From JAKSPM01 sp964450645 (GTDB lineage: Bacteria; Bacillota; Clostridia; Oscillospirales; Oscillospiraceae), in NCBI GenBank assembly GCA_964450645.1, contig CAYVEB010000008.1, forward strand, positions 1 through 58,703: 58,703 nucleotides of DNA, written 5' to 3'. Under the pieces are notes generated by a model, which worked only from the letters and a program-made list of their open reading frames with translations, was not told where the DNA came from and searched no databases. Made by a program: the position numbers and the translations under genes. Shown one piece after another: positions 1 to 8,839 of the stretch (positions are counted from its first letter, which is position 1; each line of letters opens with the position of its first letter).

Positions 1-129
1 ACCAAATCACAGTTCTTCCGTTTTCAGACCTTGACTTTTAATAGTTAGTCTTTCCTGGTTTCAAACCATTTGGCCTTTCTCAACAAACTCACCGCGCGGC
101 GGCCTTCGCGCCGCACGCGGCCCGCTTTC

Positions 130-158
130 ATGGTACACGACTTTCACATTTTTGTCAA
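130..158 (-). promoter_or_regulatory. Outward-facing promoter at the left edge
   Basis: On the minus strand TTGACA (158-153) and TACCAT (135-130) are separated by 17 bases. It would drive transcription leftward out of the window, toward a gene that is not visible. The rest of 1-206 holds a GC-rich hairpin around 92-120 and no convincing ORF. Confidence 0.5.
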
Positions 159-206
159 GCATCGCTCCAATTCCGTTTCAAAATTTGTGTAAAATACCAA
201 AATTCT

Positions 207-2084
207 TCACGCCAGCGCGTCAAATGTTTCTTTCAGAGACTGATATTTGCTGTAGCTCGAATCGGCGTTCCAAGTGATGAAACCACCGGTCAGCCCGTTG
301 TCCATCAGCGCGGTGATCTCCTGGCCGACTTCCGCCGGGCCATAGGAATTATACGGGTACTGAATGGCGTCATACGCCTGAATCCACGTGCGCACGATGG
401 CCGGCGTGGGCGTCTCGCTCTGGCGGACCACCACGCCCTCGGCCCAATTGTCGACGGTGTCGTAGGGGTGTTCCCAGGGGCGGTAGTCGCCGGACTGTTC
501 ATAGTGGTCCGGATAGGGCATCCCGCTGATCACGTCCACCACGTTGCTGATGGCGGGGAAATACTGCCCATAGGACGCCACGTAGGCGTTCGAAGTCTCA
601 CCGAACACGTCCGCCGACACATACACGTCCTCCTCATGGAGCACATCGCAGGCATACATCAAAAATCGCTGGATGGCCTGCGCCTTCGTCTCGCCGTATT
701 CGTTGTGGTAGTCGATGTTGCCGTCGCTGTCGTAGCTGAAAGTGCCGTCCGGGAAGCGGACATAGTCGTATTGGATCTCGTTGAACCCGAACAGCTCCAC
801 CGCCTCCTTCGCCAGCGCCGCCTTATACTCCCAAGCGTAGCGCGAATAGGCGCTGGGCCAGTACATGCCGCTCAGCTCGATGGGCGCGCCGGACGCGTCG
901 ACGATGGTACATTCCGTGTGGTCAATGCCGAAATAGTAATCGTTAAACGCCGTGATCCGGCCGATCACATAGAACCCGGCATCCTTGAGTTTCCGGATAA
1001 CTTGTCCGTATTCCTCCTGGGTGTTAATCGCGTTCTTGCTCGCGCTGGGGGAATACTCGTCCATCACCGCCGAAGGATAGGCGACGGTACTGCCATCCAT
1101 AATATCCACTACAAACGCGTTGATATTGGTGGACTTGGCGAATGCGATATACTCGTCGATCAGTTCCACGGTATCCAATTCCGAGTTCAGATATAATGTA
1201 TAACAATGTTCCGGCATGGAATTCGTCTCAGACACCAGCTTCTGCCGGGGATAGTAGTCCAGGTTCCCGGCCTTACCGCCGCCGTACATATCCCCGCGGC
1301 CAAGATGATAGGCACCCAGTCCCGTCTGATCATAGGGCAGCCGCGCCTCTTCCGCGTCCTCGGTGAGATAACCGGGCAGCAGATACCCAGTCTCGTCCCC
1401 GTACTGCACCTGATACATATGTACCGTGCCGTCGTCATACAGCCAGTCGCAGCCGGTAACCTGCACCGTCTCCCCTTTTTCCACCAGGGTCCCCAGCTCC
1501 AGGCTGTCCGGCGACACGCGCAGGTTCTGGGCCGTCCTGACATAGATGGAAAAACTCAAAACCGCCTTCCCTTGCTCCTGCGCCAAATTGTCTTGGCACA
1601 AATAGACCGCGTCATCATCCTCCAGCGGATAATACACCTCGCCGTTCACTTCCACGTCCTTGCCCAGCGCCACCCGGACCAACGTGCCGCGCGTCATCGT
1701 GCCGGTCTGGTTGCCGTCCTTGTCAAAGATGGGCACCTGCGCCTGCGCCCCCGCCAGATAAAAGCCGTCCTGTTCCGTCTGCGGCGCGGGTGTCTGGCTC
1801 TCTTCAGTCTGCGTCCCGGTGCCGCTCCAAATCACATGCTCCGTGGGCACGGGGGTATAATTCCGGTTGACGACCTCCCGCACCGCGGCGAACAGACCCA
1901 CCAGAGCGGGCGCCGCCAGCACCCAAAGCCAGCGGAGCTTACGCTTCTTTCCCTTCGGACGCGCCGGGGCGTCCGGAACAGGCTCCCGCTGTTTCAGTTT
2001 CAAACCCAGGGCGCCTAGATCCTGCGCGTCCAGGAAATCATATTCCTGCTGCGGCTGTTTGCTCCGGATATCTTCCTGATCCAT
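207..2084 (-). CDS. Membrane-anchored putative glycoside hydrolase (DUF4015)
   Basis: The 625-aa product has a basic cytoplasmic N-terminus (residues 1-50), one membrane helix (about 51-68), a stretch resembling SH3-like folds (about 105-245), and a C-terminal (beta/alpha)8-type DUF4015 domain from about residue 295 to the end. Landmarks are NAFVVDIMDG (322-331), YVIGRITAFND (372-382) and IQYDYVRFPDG (437-447), the last carrying acidic residues where related hydrolases act. DUF4015 proteins are predicted carbohydrate-active enzymes on the cell surface; the substrate is unknown. It stands alone, divergent from the polymer cluster at 2386, so a role in remodelling surface glycan is possible but only inferred. 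Family call is firm, reaction is not. Confidence 0.85.
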   Translation of the reverse strand: MDQEDIRSKQPQQEYDFLDAQDLGALGLKLKQREPVPDAPARPKGKKRKLRWLWVLAAPALVGLFAAVREVVNRNYTPVPTEHVIWSGTGTQTEESQTPAPQTEQDGFYLAGAQAQVPIFDKDGNQTGTMTRGTLVRVALGKDVEVNGEVYYPLEDDDAVYLCQDNLAQEQGKAVLSFSIYVRTAQNLRVSPDSLELGTLVEKGETVQVTGCDWLYDDGTVHMYQVQYGDETGYLLPGYLTEDAEEARLPYDQTGLGAYHLGRGDMYGGGKAGNLDYYPRQKLVSETNSMPEHCYTLYLNSELDTVELIDEYIAFAKSTNINAFVVDIMDGSTVAYPSAVMDEYSPSASKNAINTQEEYGQVIRKLKDAGFYVIGRITAFNDYYFGIDHTECTIVDASGAPIELSGMYWPSAYSRYAWEYKAALAKEAVELFGFNEIQYDYVRFPDGTFSYDSDGNIDYHNEYGETKAQAIQRFLMYACDVLHEEDVYVSADVFGETSNAYVASYGQYFPAISNVVDVISGMPYPDHYEQSGDYRPWEHPYDTVDNWAEGVVVRQSETPTPAIVRTWIQAYDAIQYPYNSYGPAEVGQEITALMDNGLTGGFITWNADSSYSKYQSLKETFDALA

Positions 2085-2324
2085 TCTAAAAACCTCACAT
2101 GATGCATGATTTCTGCACTAACGCGTGCATTATACTACACATGATGTCAAATTTCCACTATTTTTTGCGATTTTTCCTCCACTTAGTTAAAAAAACGGTA
2201 GATTATGTTAAGCGCTGACAGATTATGGACGGTTTTGCCCTCTTTCGCGCAAGTCCCCATAGCCGCCGTGCGGCCCCGCGCCTGGGTCCGCAATTGCGCG
2301 AACCGGCCGCCGGGGATTTCCCTG

Positions 2325-2353
2325 TGGACATTTGCAGCGAATTGTGGTATACT
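2325..2353 (+). promoter_or_regulatory. Promoter of the surface polymer cluster
   Basis: TGGACA (2325-2330) and TATACT (2348-2353) are 17 bases apart, 32 bases before the first start codon of the cluster. The 301-base gap 2085-2385 between divergent genes also contains TATAAT on the minus strand about 45 bases upstream of the hydrolase gene, with a weak TGGAAA at -35. No other gene is visible in the gap. Confidence 0.7.
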
Positions 2354-2385
2354 ATAACAATCTAGAATGAAAGCGAGACGGTCTC

Positions 2386-3813
2386 ATGGAACGCTCCTGT
2401 GCATCCCTGCGGCGCCGACTGCCGGGGCTGATTGTGATCTTGTGCTGCCTGCAGCCGGTGCTGGACGCGCTGTCCTACTGGCAGGACGCCGCGGCCCTCG
2501 GCAGCTCCATCACGATGGTTCCCAGACTCCTGCTGCTGGTGGGTATGGCGGGGCTCGGCTTCCTTTTGTCGGATCGCAAATGGATCTACGGCCTTTTCGC
2601 GGGCGTTGTCGGCCTGTTCTGGCTGGGGCATACGCTGGTGTGCCTGCAAAACGGATACGCGACCTGGTTTACCGATCTGTCCAATTTCCTGCGGGTCTTG
2701 CAGCTGCCCGTCACAACGCTCTGCCTGATCACCTGCCTGCGCCAGTGCGAGGGAGGCTTTCGCGCCCTGCAAAGGGGCTTGGTGTGGACGTTTGGCGTGA
2801 TCGTTGCGCTGCAAGTGCTGGCCTTGGTCACGGGAACGGAGCCATACACCTATCCGGACAAGGAAGTCGGCCTGCGGGGCTGGTGCTTTTGGCCCAACGC
2901 CCAAAGCGCCATCTTGTCGCTGCTCGCGCCGGTCTGCATGGGCTACGCTTTCGCCCGCTATCGGGACAAGCTGTGGGTGTGCCTGGGCGTGAGCGCGATT
3001 TGCCTGGGGTTTTTGTTTCTGCACGGCACCAGGCTCTCCTATTTCTGCCTGTTCGTGGCAGGTGTGGGAATGATTGTCACATTGCTGATTTTGAAGTATG
3101 AAAAGAAGTTTTGGCTGCCCCTGTGCGCCCTCACCGTGTTTTTTGGGGCGCTGTACCCGGTCAGTCCCATGGCACGCAACCAGGCGCTGGTCGCCGCGAA
3201 CGCTCAGCGCAAGGCGCAGATATTTGAAGCTTTGGTCGAAATCGGCGAGCACGAGGCCCAGGGTCTGACGGGAAAGGACTATGAAACCGCCCGCCTGCGG
3301 CTGGGCTACAGCTACTATTGCGGCGAGTTGGTGGACCGGTTCGGAATTGAGGCGGTGCTGGACGCCTATGACTACACCGAGGACATCGGCACCATCATCG
3401 ACGAGCGGGTCTGGAAGCTGAAATTCTGCGAGCTTCTGATGGAGGATTCCACCGCTTCCTCCCGCGCCTGGGGGCTGAGCGTGGGGCGGATGATCCACAA
3501 CGGCCTGAGCCACGACCCGGAGAACGATTTCCACGGAATTTACTATCTCTACGGCTGGGTGGGACTTGGCCTGCTGCTCGTGTTTTTGGGTTACTTCCTC
3601 TATCTCATTGTCCGCGCGATGCTCACCGCGCCCAAGCGGTATTTCACCATGGATGCCGCCGCCTGCGGCATCGCCCTGCTCACCGTACTCGCCCACGCCT
3701 GGTTTACCTGCGGCGTGCTGCGCCGCGCCAACACGTTATTCTACTCTGGCGCGCTCCTGGCGATGGCCTATGCGCTTGTCAAACTGACCGGCTGTCCCGA
3801 CCGGCAAAAATGA
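2386..3813 (+). CDS. O-antigen ligase/polymerase-like membrane protein
   Basis: The 475-aa protein is strongly hydrophobic, with roughly ten to twelve predicted helices and one large extracytoplasmic loop (about residues 265-400) before the last helices, the layout of the Wzy/WaaL O-antigen ligase family. The segment LHGTRLSYFCLF near residue 210 resembles the conserved arginine-containing region of these enzymes. In a Gram-positive it would polymerise or ligate lipid-linked repeat units on the outer face of the membrane. It is first in a four-gene cluster with a flippase and two glycerol-phosphate enzymes, which fits a secreted polymer. The start has only a weak Shine-Dalgarno. Family membership is probable; exact activity is unknown. 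Confidence 0.75.
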   Translation: MERSCASLRRRLPGLIVILCCLQPVLDALSYWQDAAALGSSITMVPRLLLLVGMAGLGFLLSDRKWIYGLFAGVVGLFWLGHTLVCLQNGYATWFTDLSNFLRVLQLPVTTLCLITCLRQCEGGFRALQRGLVWTFGVIVALQVLALVTGTEPYTYPDKEVGLRGWCFWPNAQSAILSLLAPVCMGYAFARYRDKLWVCLGVSAICLGFLFLHGTRLSYFCLFVAGVGMIVTLLILKYEKKFWLPLCALTVFFGALYPVSPMARNQALVAANAQRKAQIFEALVEIGEHEAQGLTGKDYETARLRLGYSYYCGELVDRFGIEAVLDAYDYTEDIGTIIDERVWKLKFCELLMEDSTASSRAWGLSVGRMIHNGLSHDPENDFHGIYYLYGWVGLGLLLVFLGYFLYLIVRAMLTAPKRYFTMDAAACGIALLTVLAHAWFTCGVLRRANTLFYSGALLAMAYALVKLTGCPDRQK

Positions 3814-3823
3814 GGTGATTTGC

Positions 3824-5104
3824 TTGTTTCAACGGTTCGACCGCAAAAAATTGGTTCTTTTTCAAAACACGTTCATGCTTTACATCCTGCAGTTTTCCAC
3901 CTATATCCTGACCTTTCTCGCCATCCCCTATGAGACGCGCGTGCTGGGCAAGCAGATCTACGGGATCATCGGCACGGCGTCGGCCATCATGGTCTATATG
4001 CAGCTGGTGGTGGATTTTGGCTTCATCCTGTCCGCGACCGAGCAGGTCTCCAAGCACCGGACGGACACGCAATATCTTTCCAAGGTGTTCACAAGCGTCA
4101 CAATTAACAAGCTGATGCTCGCGCTCTTGAGCGGATGCGCGCTCTTCGCCCTGTGCCGCCTGATCCCCGCCTGGCGGCCGAACACGGCGTTTTTCCTGCT
4201 CTACTTCTGCGCCACCGCCATCAACGCCCTGATGCCCGACTTCATCTATCGCGGCCTGGAACGGATGACCGCGATTACCGTCCGCGCCGTGGCGATCCGC
4301 GTGTTCTTCACGGCTATGATCTTCGTGTTTCTCCGGGACAAGGGCGACTACTTTGTGATTCCGATTCTGAACATCGTGGGCAACGCCGGCGCAATTTGCG
4401 CGATCTATTTCCACCTGTTCCGCAAGCTGCACGTGCGCTTTTGCCACGTCAGCGCGCGGGAGGTTGCCGCGTCTTTGCGCCGCTCGTCCACGTTTTTCTA
4501 TTCGCGGATCGCCAGCTCCATCTATACCAAGAGCAACTATATTATCCTCTCCCTCATCAGCGCTGACACCGGCAGCGTGGGCTTGTATACCTCCGCCGAC
4601 CACCTAATCGGCGCGGCGCAGAACTGCGTCTCCCCCATCTCCGACAGCTTGTATCCCTATATGATTAAAAATCACGACTATCAGCTGATCAAGAAGACCC
4701 TGGCCATCGTCATGCCCGTCATTGTCCTGGGCGCGGCGGTCGTATTTATCTGGGCCGAACCGCTGTGCGTGTTCGTCTTCGGCAGCGATTTCGTGGGCGC
4801 CGGCCAGATTCTGCGGACGATGCTCCCCATTGTCGTGGTGATCCTGCCCAGCTACGTATGCGGGTTCCCAATGCTCTCATCCATGGGGCTGACAAAATAC
4901 GCCAATTATTCCATTATTTTCGGTTCCGCGCTCCATATTTTCAACCTGGCCGTGCTGTACTTCACGGGCAACATGAGCATTTTGACCCTGGGCGCCGCCG
5001 TGTCCGTCGCGGAGACGATGATCCTGGCCTTCCGGCTCGGCGTCATCTGGATCCACCGGGACAGGTTAAAGCAGCCCGCGCCCAGCGGACAGGAGGAAGC
5101 GTGA
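3824..5104 (+). CDS. Oligosaccharide flippase (Wzx/MATE-like)
   Basis: A 426-aa polytopic protein with about twelve predicted helices matching polysaccharide export flippases: N-terminal FSTYILTFLAIPYETRVLG and an internal DFIYRGLERMTAI typical of the family. It should move lipid-linked glycan units across the membrane for the polymerase encoded just upstream. The start is set at TTG 3824 because GAGGTG (3812-3817), overlapping the upstream stop codon, lies 6 bases before it; a GTG at 3815 is in frame but sits inside that ribosome site. The stop (5102-5104) overlaps the next start, so translation is probably coupled. Family is clear; substrate is inferred from context. Confidence 0.85.
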   Translation: MFQRFDRKKLVLFQNTFMLYILQFSTYILTFLAIPYETRVLGKQIYGIIGTASAIMVYMQLVVDFGFILSATEQVSKHRTDTQYLSKVFTSVTINKLMLALLSGCALFALCRLIPAWRPNTAFFLLYFCATAINALMPDFIYRGLERMTAITVRAVAIRVFFTAMIFVFLRDKGDYFVIPILNIVGNAGAICAIYFHLFRKLHVRFCHVSAREVAASLRRSSTFFYSRIASSIYTKSNYIILSLISADTGSVGLYTSADHLIGAAQNCVSPISDSLYPYMIKNHDYQLIKKTLAIVMPVIVLGAAVVFIWAEPLCVFVFGSDFVGAGQILRTMLPIVVVILPSYVCGFPMLSSMGLTKYANYSIIFGSALHIFNLAVLYFTGNMSILTLGAAVSVAETMILAFRLGVIWIHRDRLKQPAPSGQEEA

Positions 5105-6252
5105 TGGTTTCCTGGATGCAAAAGGCCGCGAGCGCGGCGGCTTGGTATGCCTGCCGTCTGCTTCCGGTCGAACAAAACAAAATCGTGGTCAGCAGCTTTT
5201 ACGGCAAGGGCTATTCGGGTAATCCCAAAGCCATTGTGGAGGCCTTGCTCCGGCGTAACCTGGATGTGAAAATCGTCTGGCTGGTCAAGCCGGAAGCGCG
5301 CGATTCCCTACCCGCCGGCGTCACGCCGGTGCGCTATGACTCGCCGCGCCGGATCCGCGAACTGTCCACCGCAAAAATCTGGATCGACAACAACCGCAAG
5401 GGCGCGCGCCACAAGCGCAAATCGCAGCGCTATCTGCAAACCTGGCACGGGTTCGCCCTCAAGCGCATCGAACGGGACGCGGAGGACAAGCTGCCCGCCG
5501 GTTACGCGCGGTATGCCCGACGGGACTCCAAGCAGTGCGATGTAATCATCTCCAACAGCGCCCACATGACGCGGATTTTCCGCGACTCGTTCTGGTACGA
5601 CGGCGAGATCCTGGAATATGGCTCCCCGCGCAACGACGCGCTGCTGGGTGATTGCACGCCGTACCGCCAGGCGGTGCGCGCCGCCCTTCACCTGCCCCTG
5701 GATCAGCGCCTGGTGCTCTACGGGCCGACGTTCCGGGCGGATTCCTCCGCGGACGCCTATCGTCTGGACTGCGGCGCGCTGCGCCAGGCCTGCCAAACGC
5801 GCTTTGGCGGACAGTGGACGGTTCTGGTACGGCTGCACCCGGCCGCCGAGCAGCTGGCCGGGGACCTATTCTCCTACGACGAAAAGACCGTTTGCAACGT
5901 GACCGCCTATCCGGACGTTGCGGAGCTGCTGGCAGCGGTGGACATGGTGATTACCGACTATTCCTCTTTGATGTTCGACTTTGCCCTGACGCAGCGCCCG
6001 TGCTTCCAGTTCGCGACCGACATCGCCCAATACCAAAACGACCGGAATTTTTATTTTCCGCTTTCCCGGCTTCCGTTCCCGCTGGCCACGACCAACGCCC
6101 AGCTGGAAGCGTGCATCCGCGCCTTTGACGCCAAGGCGTATTGCCGCCGCTGGCGGCAGTTTGTGCAGGAATTCGGTATCTGCGAGCGCGGCGACGCCGC
6201 CGAACGCTGCGCCGACTGGATCTGCGCGCAGCTGTCCAAGCCCAACAAATAA
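5104..6252 (+). CDS. CDP-glycerol glycerophosphotransferase family protein
   Basis: The 382-aa enzyme belongs to the TagB/TagF family, which transfers glycerol-3-phosphate from CDP-glycerol to a glycan or teichoic acid acceptor at the inner membrane face. Family motifs are visible: TWHG near residue 112, GSPRNDALL near 175 and ITDYSSLMFDF near 282, the latter two being the CDP-glycerol and phosphate binding region. The ATG at 5104 overlaps the flippase stop (TGATG) and is preceded by AGGAGGA at 5089-5096. A longer in-frame reading from 4765 lies inside the flippase gene and is not used. With the TagD-like gene following, the cluster likely builds a glycerol-phosphate-substituted surface polymer. 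Confidence 0.88.
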   Translation: MVSWMQKAASAAAWYACRLLPVEQNKIVVSSFYGKGYSGNPKAIVEALLRRNLDVKIVWLVKPEARDSLPAGVTPVRYDSPRRIRELSTAKIWIDNNRKGARHKRKSQRYLQTWHGFALKRIERDAEDKLPAGYARYARRDSKQCDVIISNSAHMTRIFRDSFWYDGEILEYGSPRNDALLGDCTPYRQAVRAALHLPLDQRLVLYGPTFRADSSADAYRLDCGALRQACQTRFGGQWTVLVRLHPAAEQLAGDLFSYDEKTVCNVTAYPDVAELLAAVDMVITDYSSLMFDFALTQRPCFQFATDIAQYQNDRNFYFPLSRLPFPLATTNAQLEACIRAFDAKAYCRRWRQFVQEFGICERGDAAERCADWICAQLSKPNK

Positions 6253-6269
6253 GAAAAAGGAATGTTCCT

Positions 6270-6668
6270 ATGAAACGTGTGATTACTTATGGAACCTACG
6301 ACCTGCTCCACTACGGCCACATCAACCTGCTCAGGCGGGCCAAGGCCCTGGGGGACTATCTGATTGTCGCCCTGTCCACCGACGAGTTCAACCAGCGGGA
6401 AAAGGGGAAAAAGAGTTATTTTCCCTATGCGGAGCGAAAGGCTATCCTGGAGGCCATCCGCTATGTGGATCTGGTCATCCCTGAGGAGAGCTGGGAGCAG
6501 AAAGCGACGGATGTCGAACGCTATCAGGTGGACGTATTTGTTATTGGCGATGACTGGGCTGGAAAATTCGACTTTCTCAAGGACAAATGCGAAGTGGTCT
6601 ATCTCCCGCGCACGCCGGACGTTTCCAGCTCCAAGATCAAGCGGGAGCTGCACAGCAAGAGTAAATAA
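6270..6668 (+). CDS. tagD: Glycerol-3-phosphate cytidylyltransferase (TagD-like)
   Basis: A 132-aa nucleotidyltransferase with the HxGH signature as HYGH at residues 14-17 and the C-terminal RTPDVSSSKIK segment corresponding to the RTxGISTT motif of this family. TagD enzymes make CDP-glycerol from CTP and glycerol-3-phosphate, exactly the donor needed by the gene just upstream. Length equals that of characterised TagD proteins (about 130 aa). The start is ATG 6270 after AAAAAGGA. The gene is the last of the cluster and is followed at once by an intrinsic terminator. An alternative substrate such as another alditol phosphate cannot be excluded, but the neighbour supports glycerol-3-phosphate. 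Confidence 0.92.
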   Translation: MKRVITYGTYDLLHYGHINLLRRAKALGDYLIVALSTDEFNQREKGKKSYFPYAERKAILEAIRYVDLVIPEESWEQKATDVERYQVDVFVIGDDWAGKFDFLKDKCEVVYLPRTPDVSSSKIKRELHSKSK

Positions 6669-6683
6669 GCTTATACGCAAACA

Positions 6684-6720
6684 GCCGGAAAAGGGCGAGC
6701 CTTTTCCGGCCGTTTTTTCC
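6684..6720 (+). terminator. Terminator of the polymer cluster
   Basis: An 11-bp inverted repeat (6684-6694 with 6700-6710, GCCGGAAAAGG/CCTTTTCCGGC) with a 5-base loop is followed by CCGTTTTTT. Classic Rho-independent form, 15 bases after the tagD stop. Confidence 0.92.
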
Positions 6721-6741
6721 AAAAAAGATAGAGAAAATTTC

Positions 6742-6778
6742 TTGACAAATGCGCATTGGTGTATTAGTATGTTAATAC
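6742..6778 (+). promoter_or_regulatory. Promoter and operator of the GntR-ABC operon
   Basis: TTGACA (6742-6747) and TAGTAT (6765-6770) are 17 bases apart. An inverted repeat GTATTA (6761-6766) / TAATAC (6773-6778) with a 6-base spacer covers the -10 element and the probable start point, where a bound repressor would block RNA polymerase. YtrA-type GntR proteins commonly repress their own operon from such a site, so this is the probable operator for the regulator encoded at 6800. Confidence 0.75.
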
Positions 6779-6799
6779 AATAATACAGGAGGTGAGCCC

Positions 6800-7162
6800 A
6801 TGGGATGGGAGCTAACCAATGACCGGCAGATTTGGCTGCAATTGGTGGACATTTTACAGCGCCGGATCGTATCCGGCCAGTATCCCGCCGGATCACGGAT
6901 CCCGTCCGTCCGGGATTTGGCGGCCGAGGCCGGTGTGAACCCCAACACCATGCAAAGGGCGCTGTCCGCCCTGGAGGAACACGGCCTGCTCAGCGCTTCG
7001 CGCAATGCCGGCCGCTATGTTACGCAGGACGAGGCCCGGATCGCGGCCACGCGCCAAAATCTGGCGCAGACGGAACTGGAACAGTTTTCCCAGCGGATGC
7101 GGCAGCTGGGTTACGAGGAAGAAGCAATGAAAGCGTTTATCACGAAGGGGGAAAACCTATGA
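6800..7162 (+). CDS. GntR family transcriptional regulator (YtrA type)
   Basis: The 120-aa protein has the GntR winged helix at the N-terminus: QIWLQLVDILQRRIVSGQYP (10-29), then IPSVRDLAAEAGVNPNTMQR (34-53), with wing residues GLLSASRNAGRYV (69-81). After the DNA-binding domain only about 40 residues remain, as in the YtrA subfamily that senses an unknown ligand and controls an adjacent ABC transporter. A GGAGGTG ribosome site precedes ATG 6800. Its stop overlaps the start of the ATPase gene by ATGA, so the three genes form one operon. It most likely represses its own promoter through the palindrome at 6761-6778. Confidence 0.92.
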   Translation: MGWELTNDRQIWLQLVDILQRRIVSGQYPAGSRIPSVRDLAAEAGVNPNTMQRALSALEEHGLLSASRNAGRYVTQDEARIAATRQNLAQTELEQFSQRMRQLGYEEEAMKAFITKGENL

Positions 7163-7884
7163 ACGAACTGGTGCAGTGCAGCGCGCTGACCAAGCGCTAC
7201 GGCAGCCTGGTGGCGCTCAACCAAGTCAATCTGCAAATCAGCTCCGGCCGGATCATTGGTCTGCTCGGCCCCAACGGATCCGGGAAAACCACGCTGATTA
7301 AAATCCTTGCGGGCCTCTTGCGGCCCACGGCGGGCGCCGCCTTGATCCAGGGCCATTCCATCGGCCCGGAGACAAAGGCCATGGTCAGCTATCTGCCCGA
7401 CCGGATGTACTACGCGGACTGGATGAAAACCGCAGATTTAATCCGGCTGTTCGCGGATTTCTACGCAGACTTCCGCCGGGACCGCGCCGAGGCCATGTGC
7501 CGCGCGCTTGGGATCGGCATGGACGCGCGGATCAAGGCCATGTCCAAGGGCACGAAGGAAAAATTACAGCTGATCTTGGTCATGAGCCGCCAGGCGAAGC
7601 TCTATCTGCTCGACGAACCGATTGCGGGCGTGGATCCGGCGGCGCGGGAGTTTATTTTGCACACCATCCTCACCAACTACTCGCCGGACAGCACCGTTGT
7701 CATCTCTACCCACCTGATCGCCGATATTGAACCCGTCCTCGACGAGGCAATTTTTCTAAAAAACGGTCTGGTCGTCCGCCACGACGCGGTGGACACCATC
7801 CGCGAGGTGGAGGGCAAGTCGGTCGACGAGGTATTCCGCGAAATTTTCCGTACCATCCCCATGGGAGGTGAATGGCCATGCTGA
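7159..7884 (+). CDS. ABC transporter ATP-binding protein (ABC-2 type)
   Basis: A 241-aa ATPase subunit with Walker A GPNGSGKTT (37-45), a divergent signature MSKGTKEKLQL near 132-142, Walker B LYLLDEP and the switch histidine in STH. It energises the permease encoded next, probably as an exporter given the YtrA-type gene order and the absence of a binding protein. The start is ATG 7159, overlapping the regulator stop. The gene runs past the start of the permease gene (7878), another translational coupling. Substrate is not deducible; relatives handle peptide antibiotics, cell-wall stress agents or unknown compounds. Confidence 0.92.
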   Translation: MNELVQCSALTKRYGSLVALNQVNLQISSGRIIGLLGPNGSGKTTLIKILAGLLRPTAGAALIQGHSIGPETKAMVSYLPDRMYYADWMKTADLIRLFADFYADFRRDRAEAMCRALGIGMDARIKAMSKGTKEKLQLILVMSRQAKLYLLDEPIAGVDPAAREFILHTILTNYSPDSTVVISTHLIADIEPVLDEAIFLKNGLVVRHDAVDTIREVEGKSVDEVFREIFRTIPMGGEWPC

Positions 7885-8663
7885 AGAAACTACTGAAATA
7901 TGACCTGCGGGCTAATATGAAAATTTTTCTGTTCGTCTGGCCCGCGATTCTCCTTTTCTCCCTGCTGGAGCGCCTGATCATCCAGGCCCGGTCCGCGACC
8001 ACCTCCTCCAAAATCCTGGTGGGCGCGACCGTCACCATCTACATTCTCGGCGTGATCGCCGCCTGCGTCTTCGCGCTTGTGATTTCGGTCGTCCGGTTTT
8101 ATTCCGGCTTGCTGCGGAACGAAGGGTATTTAATGTTTACGCTGCCGGTCAAGCCGTGGCAGCTGATCGTATCCAAATTCCTCACCGCCCTGCTGACCAT
8201 CACAGTCACCACAGTGCTGAGCGTGGTCTGCTCCATTATTTTGTTTACCGGCGCAAAGGAATTTTTCCAAGGTCTGTTCTATTTGTTCCACAATCTGCGC
8301 AACGAGATGAGCCCCTTCTCCTACTTCTTATGCGTGCTATTGTTCTTCGCCGCCATCTCCGCCGGAATTCTGCAAATTTACGCGGCCTGCTCCATCGGCC
8401 ACTTGGCCAACCGCCACCGGATCTTGCTCTCCGTCCTGTCCTTTTACGCAATCCAGGCGGTTTTGCAGATCGTGGCCGCCGTCGTATTCGTTGTTCTGAC
8501 GACTGTAAGGATCGACTTTATTGTCACGCTTGTCTACAACTGGTCCAGCCAGGCCGTTCTCACATTGATTCTCAGCGTCTTCACCTGTTACTACGCACTT
8601 CTGGGCGTTGTGTTCTATTTCATTACGCACACCATTCTCTGCAAACATCTGAACCTGGAATAG
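7878..8663 (+). CDS. ABC-2 type transporter permease
   Basis: A roughly 261-aa membrane protein with six predicted helices: after the basic MLKKLLKYDLRANMK segment, hydrophobic blocks appear at about residues 15-40, 55-80, 100-125, 150-175, 185-210 and 230-255. It is the membrane partner of the ATPase encoded upstream, with which it overlaps. Two in-frame ATGs (7872 and 7878) follow the GGAGGTG at 7864-7870; the second is preferred because spacing is 9 rather than 3 bases. No sequence feature shows the transported compound. Confidence 0.85.
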   Translation: MLKKLLKYDLRANMKIFLFVWPAILLFSLLERLIIQARSATTSSKILVGATVTIYILGVIAACVFALVISVVRFYSGLLRNEGYLMFTLPVKPWQLIVSKFLTALLTITVTTVLSVVCSIILFTGAKEFFQGLFYLFHNLRNEMSPFSYFLCVLLFFAAISAGILQIYAACSIGHLANRHRILLSVLSFYAIQAVLQIVAAVVFVVLTTVRIDFIVTLVYNWSSQAVLTLILSVFTCYYALLGVVFYFITHTILCKHLNLE

Positions 8664-8839
8664 TCGCCGATACCGCCCCTTTTGCGCCTTGCGGAAGAGC
8701 GGTTTTCCGCGTCCGGGCGGGAATAAGCGGTAAAAAAAATGAAACACTATGTTTATAAATTCTTTTGAATGCGGTCATAATTTCGTAACATCCCGGCGAT
8801 AAGATAAAGTCACAAAAAAGCTATGAAGGAGTGACCCAC

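Noticed and set aside
2362..3696. Open frame of 444 codons on the minus strand opposite the polymerase gene
   Set aside because: Composition rich in Gln, Arg and His with no membrane or domain pattern; the plus-strand frame codes a clear polytopic protein.
4765..5103. Extended N-terminus of the CDP-glycerol transferase
   Set aside because: It lies inside the flippase gene in another frame; the start at 5104 has a good ribosome site and gives the normal family length.
8664..8839. Intrinsic terminator between the ABC permease and htrA
   Set aside because: Inverted repeats (GCGGAA/TTCCGC, TACCGC/GCGGTA) exist, but they are followed by an A-run rather than a T-run on the plus strand.
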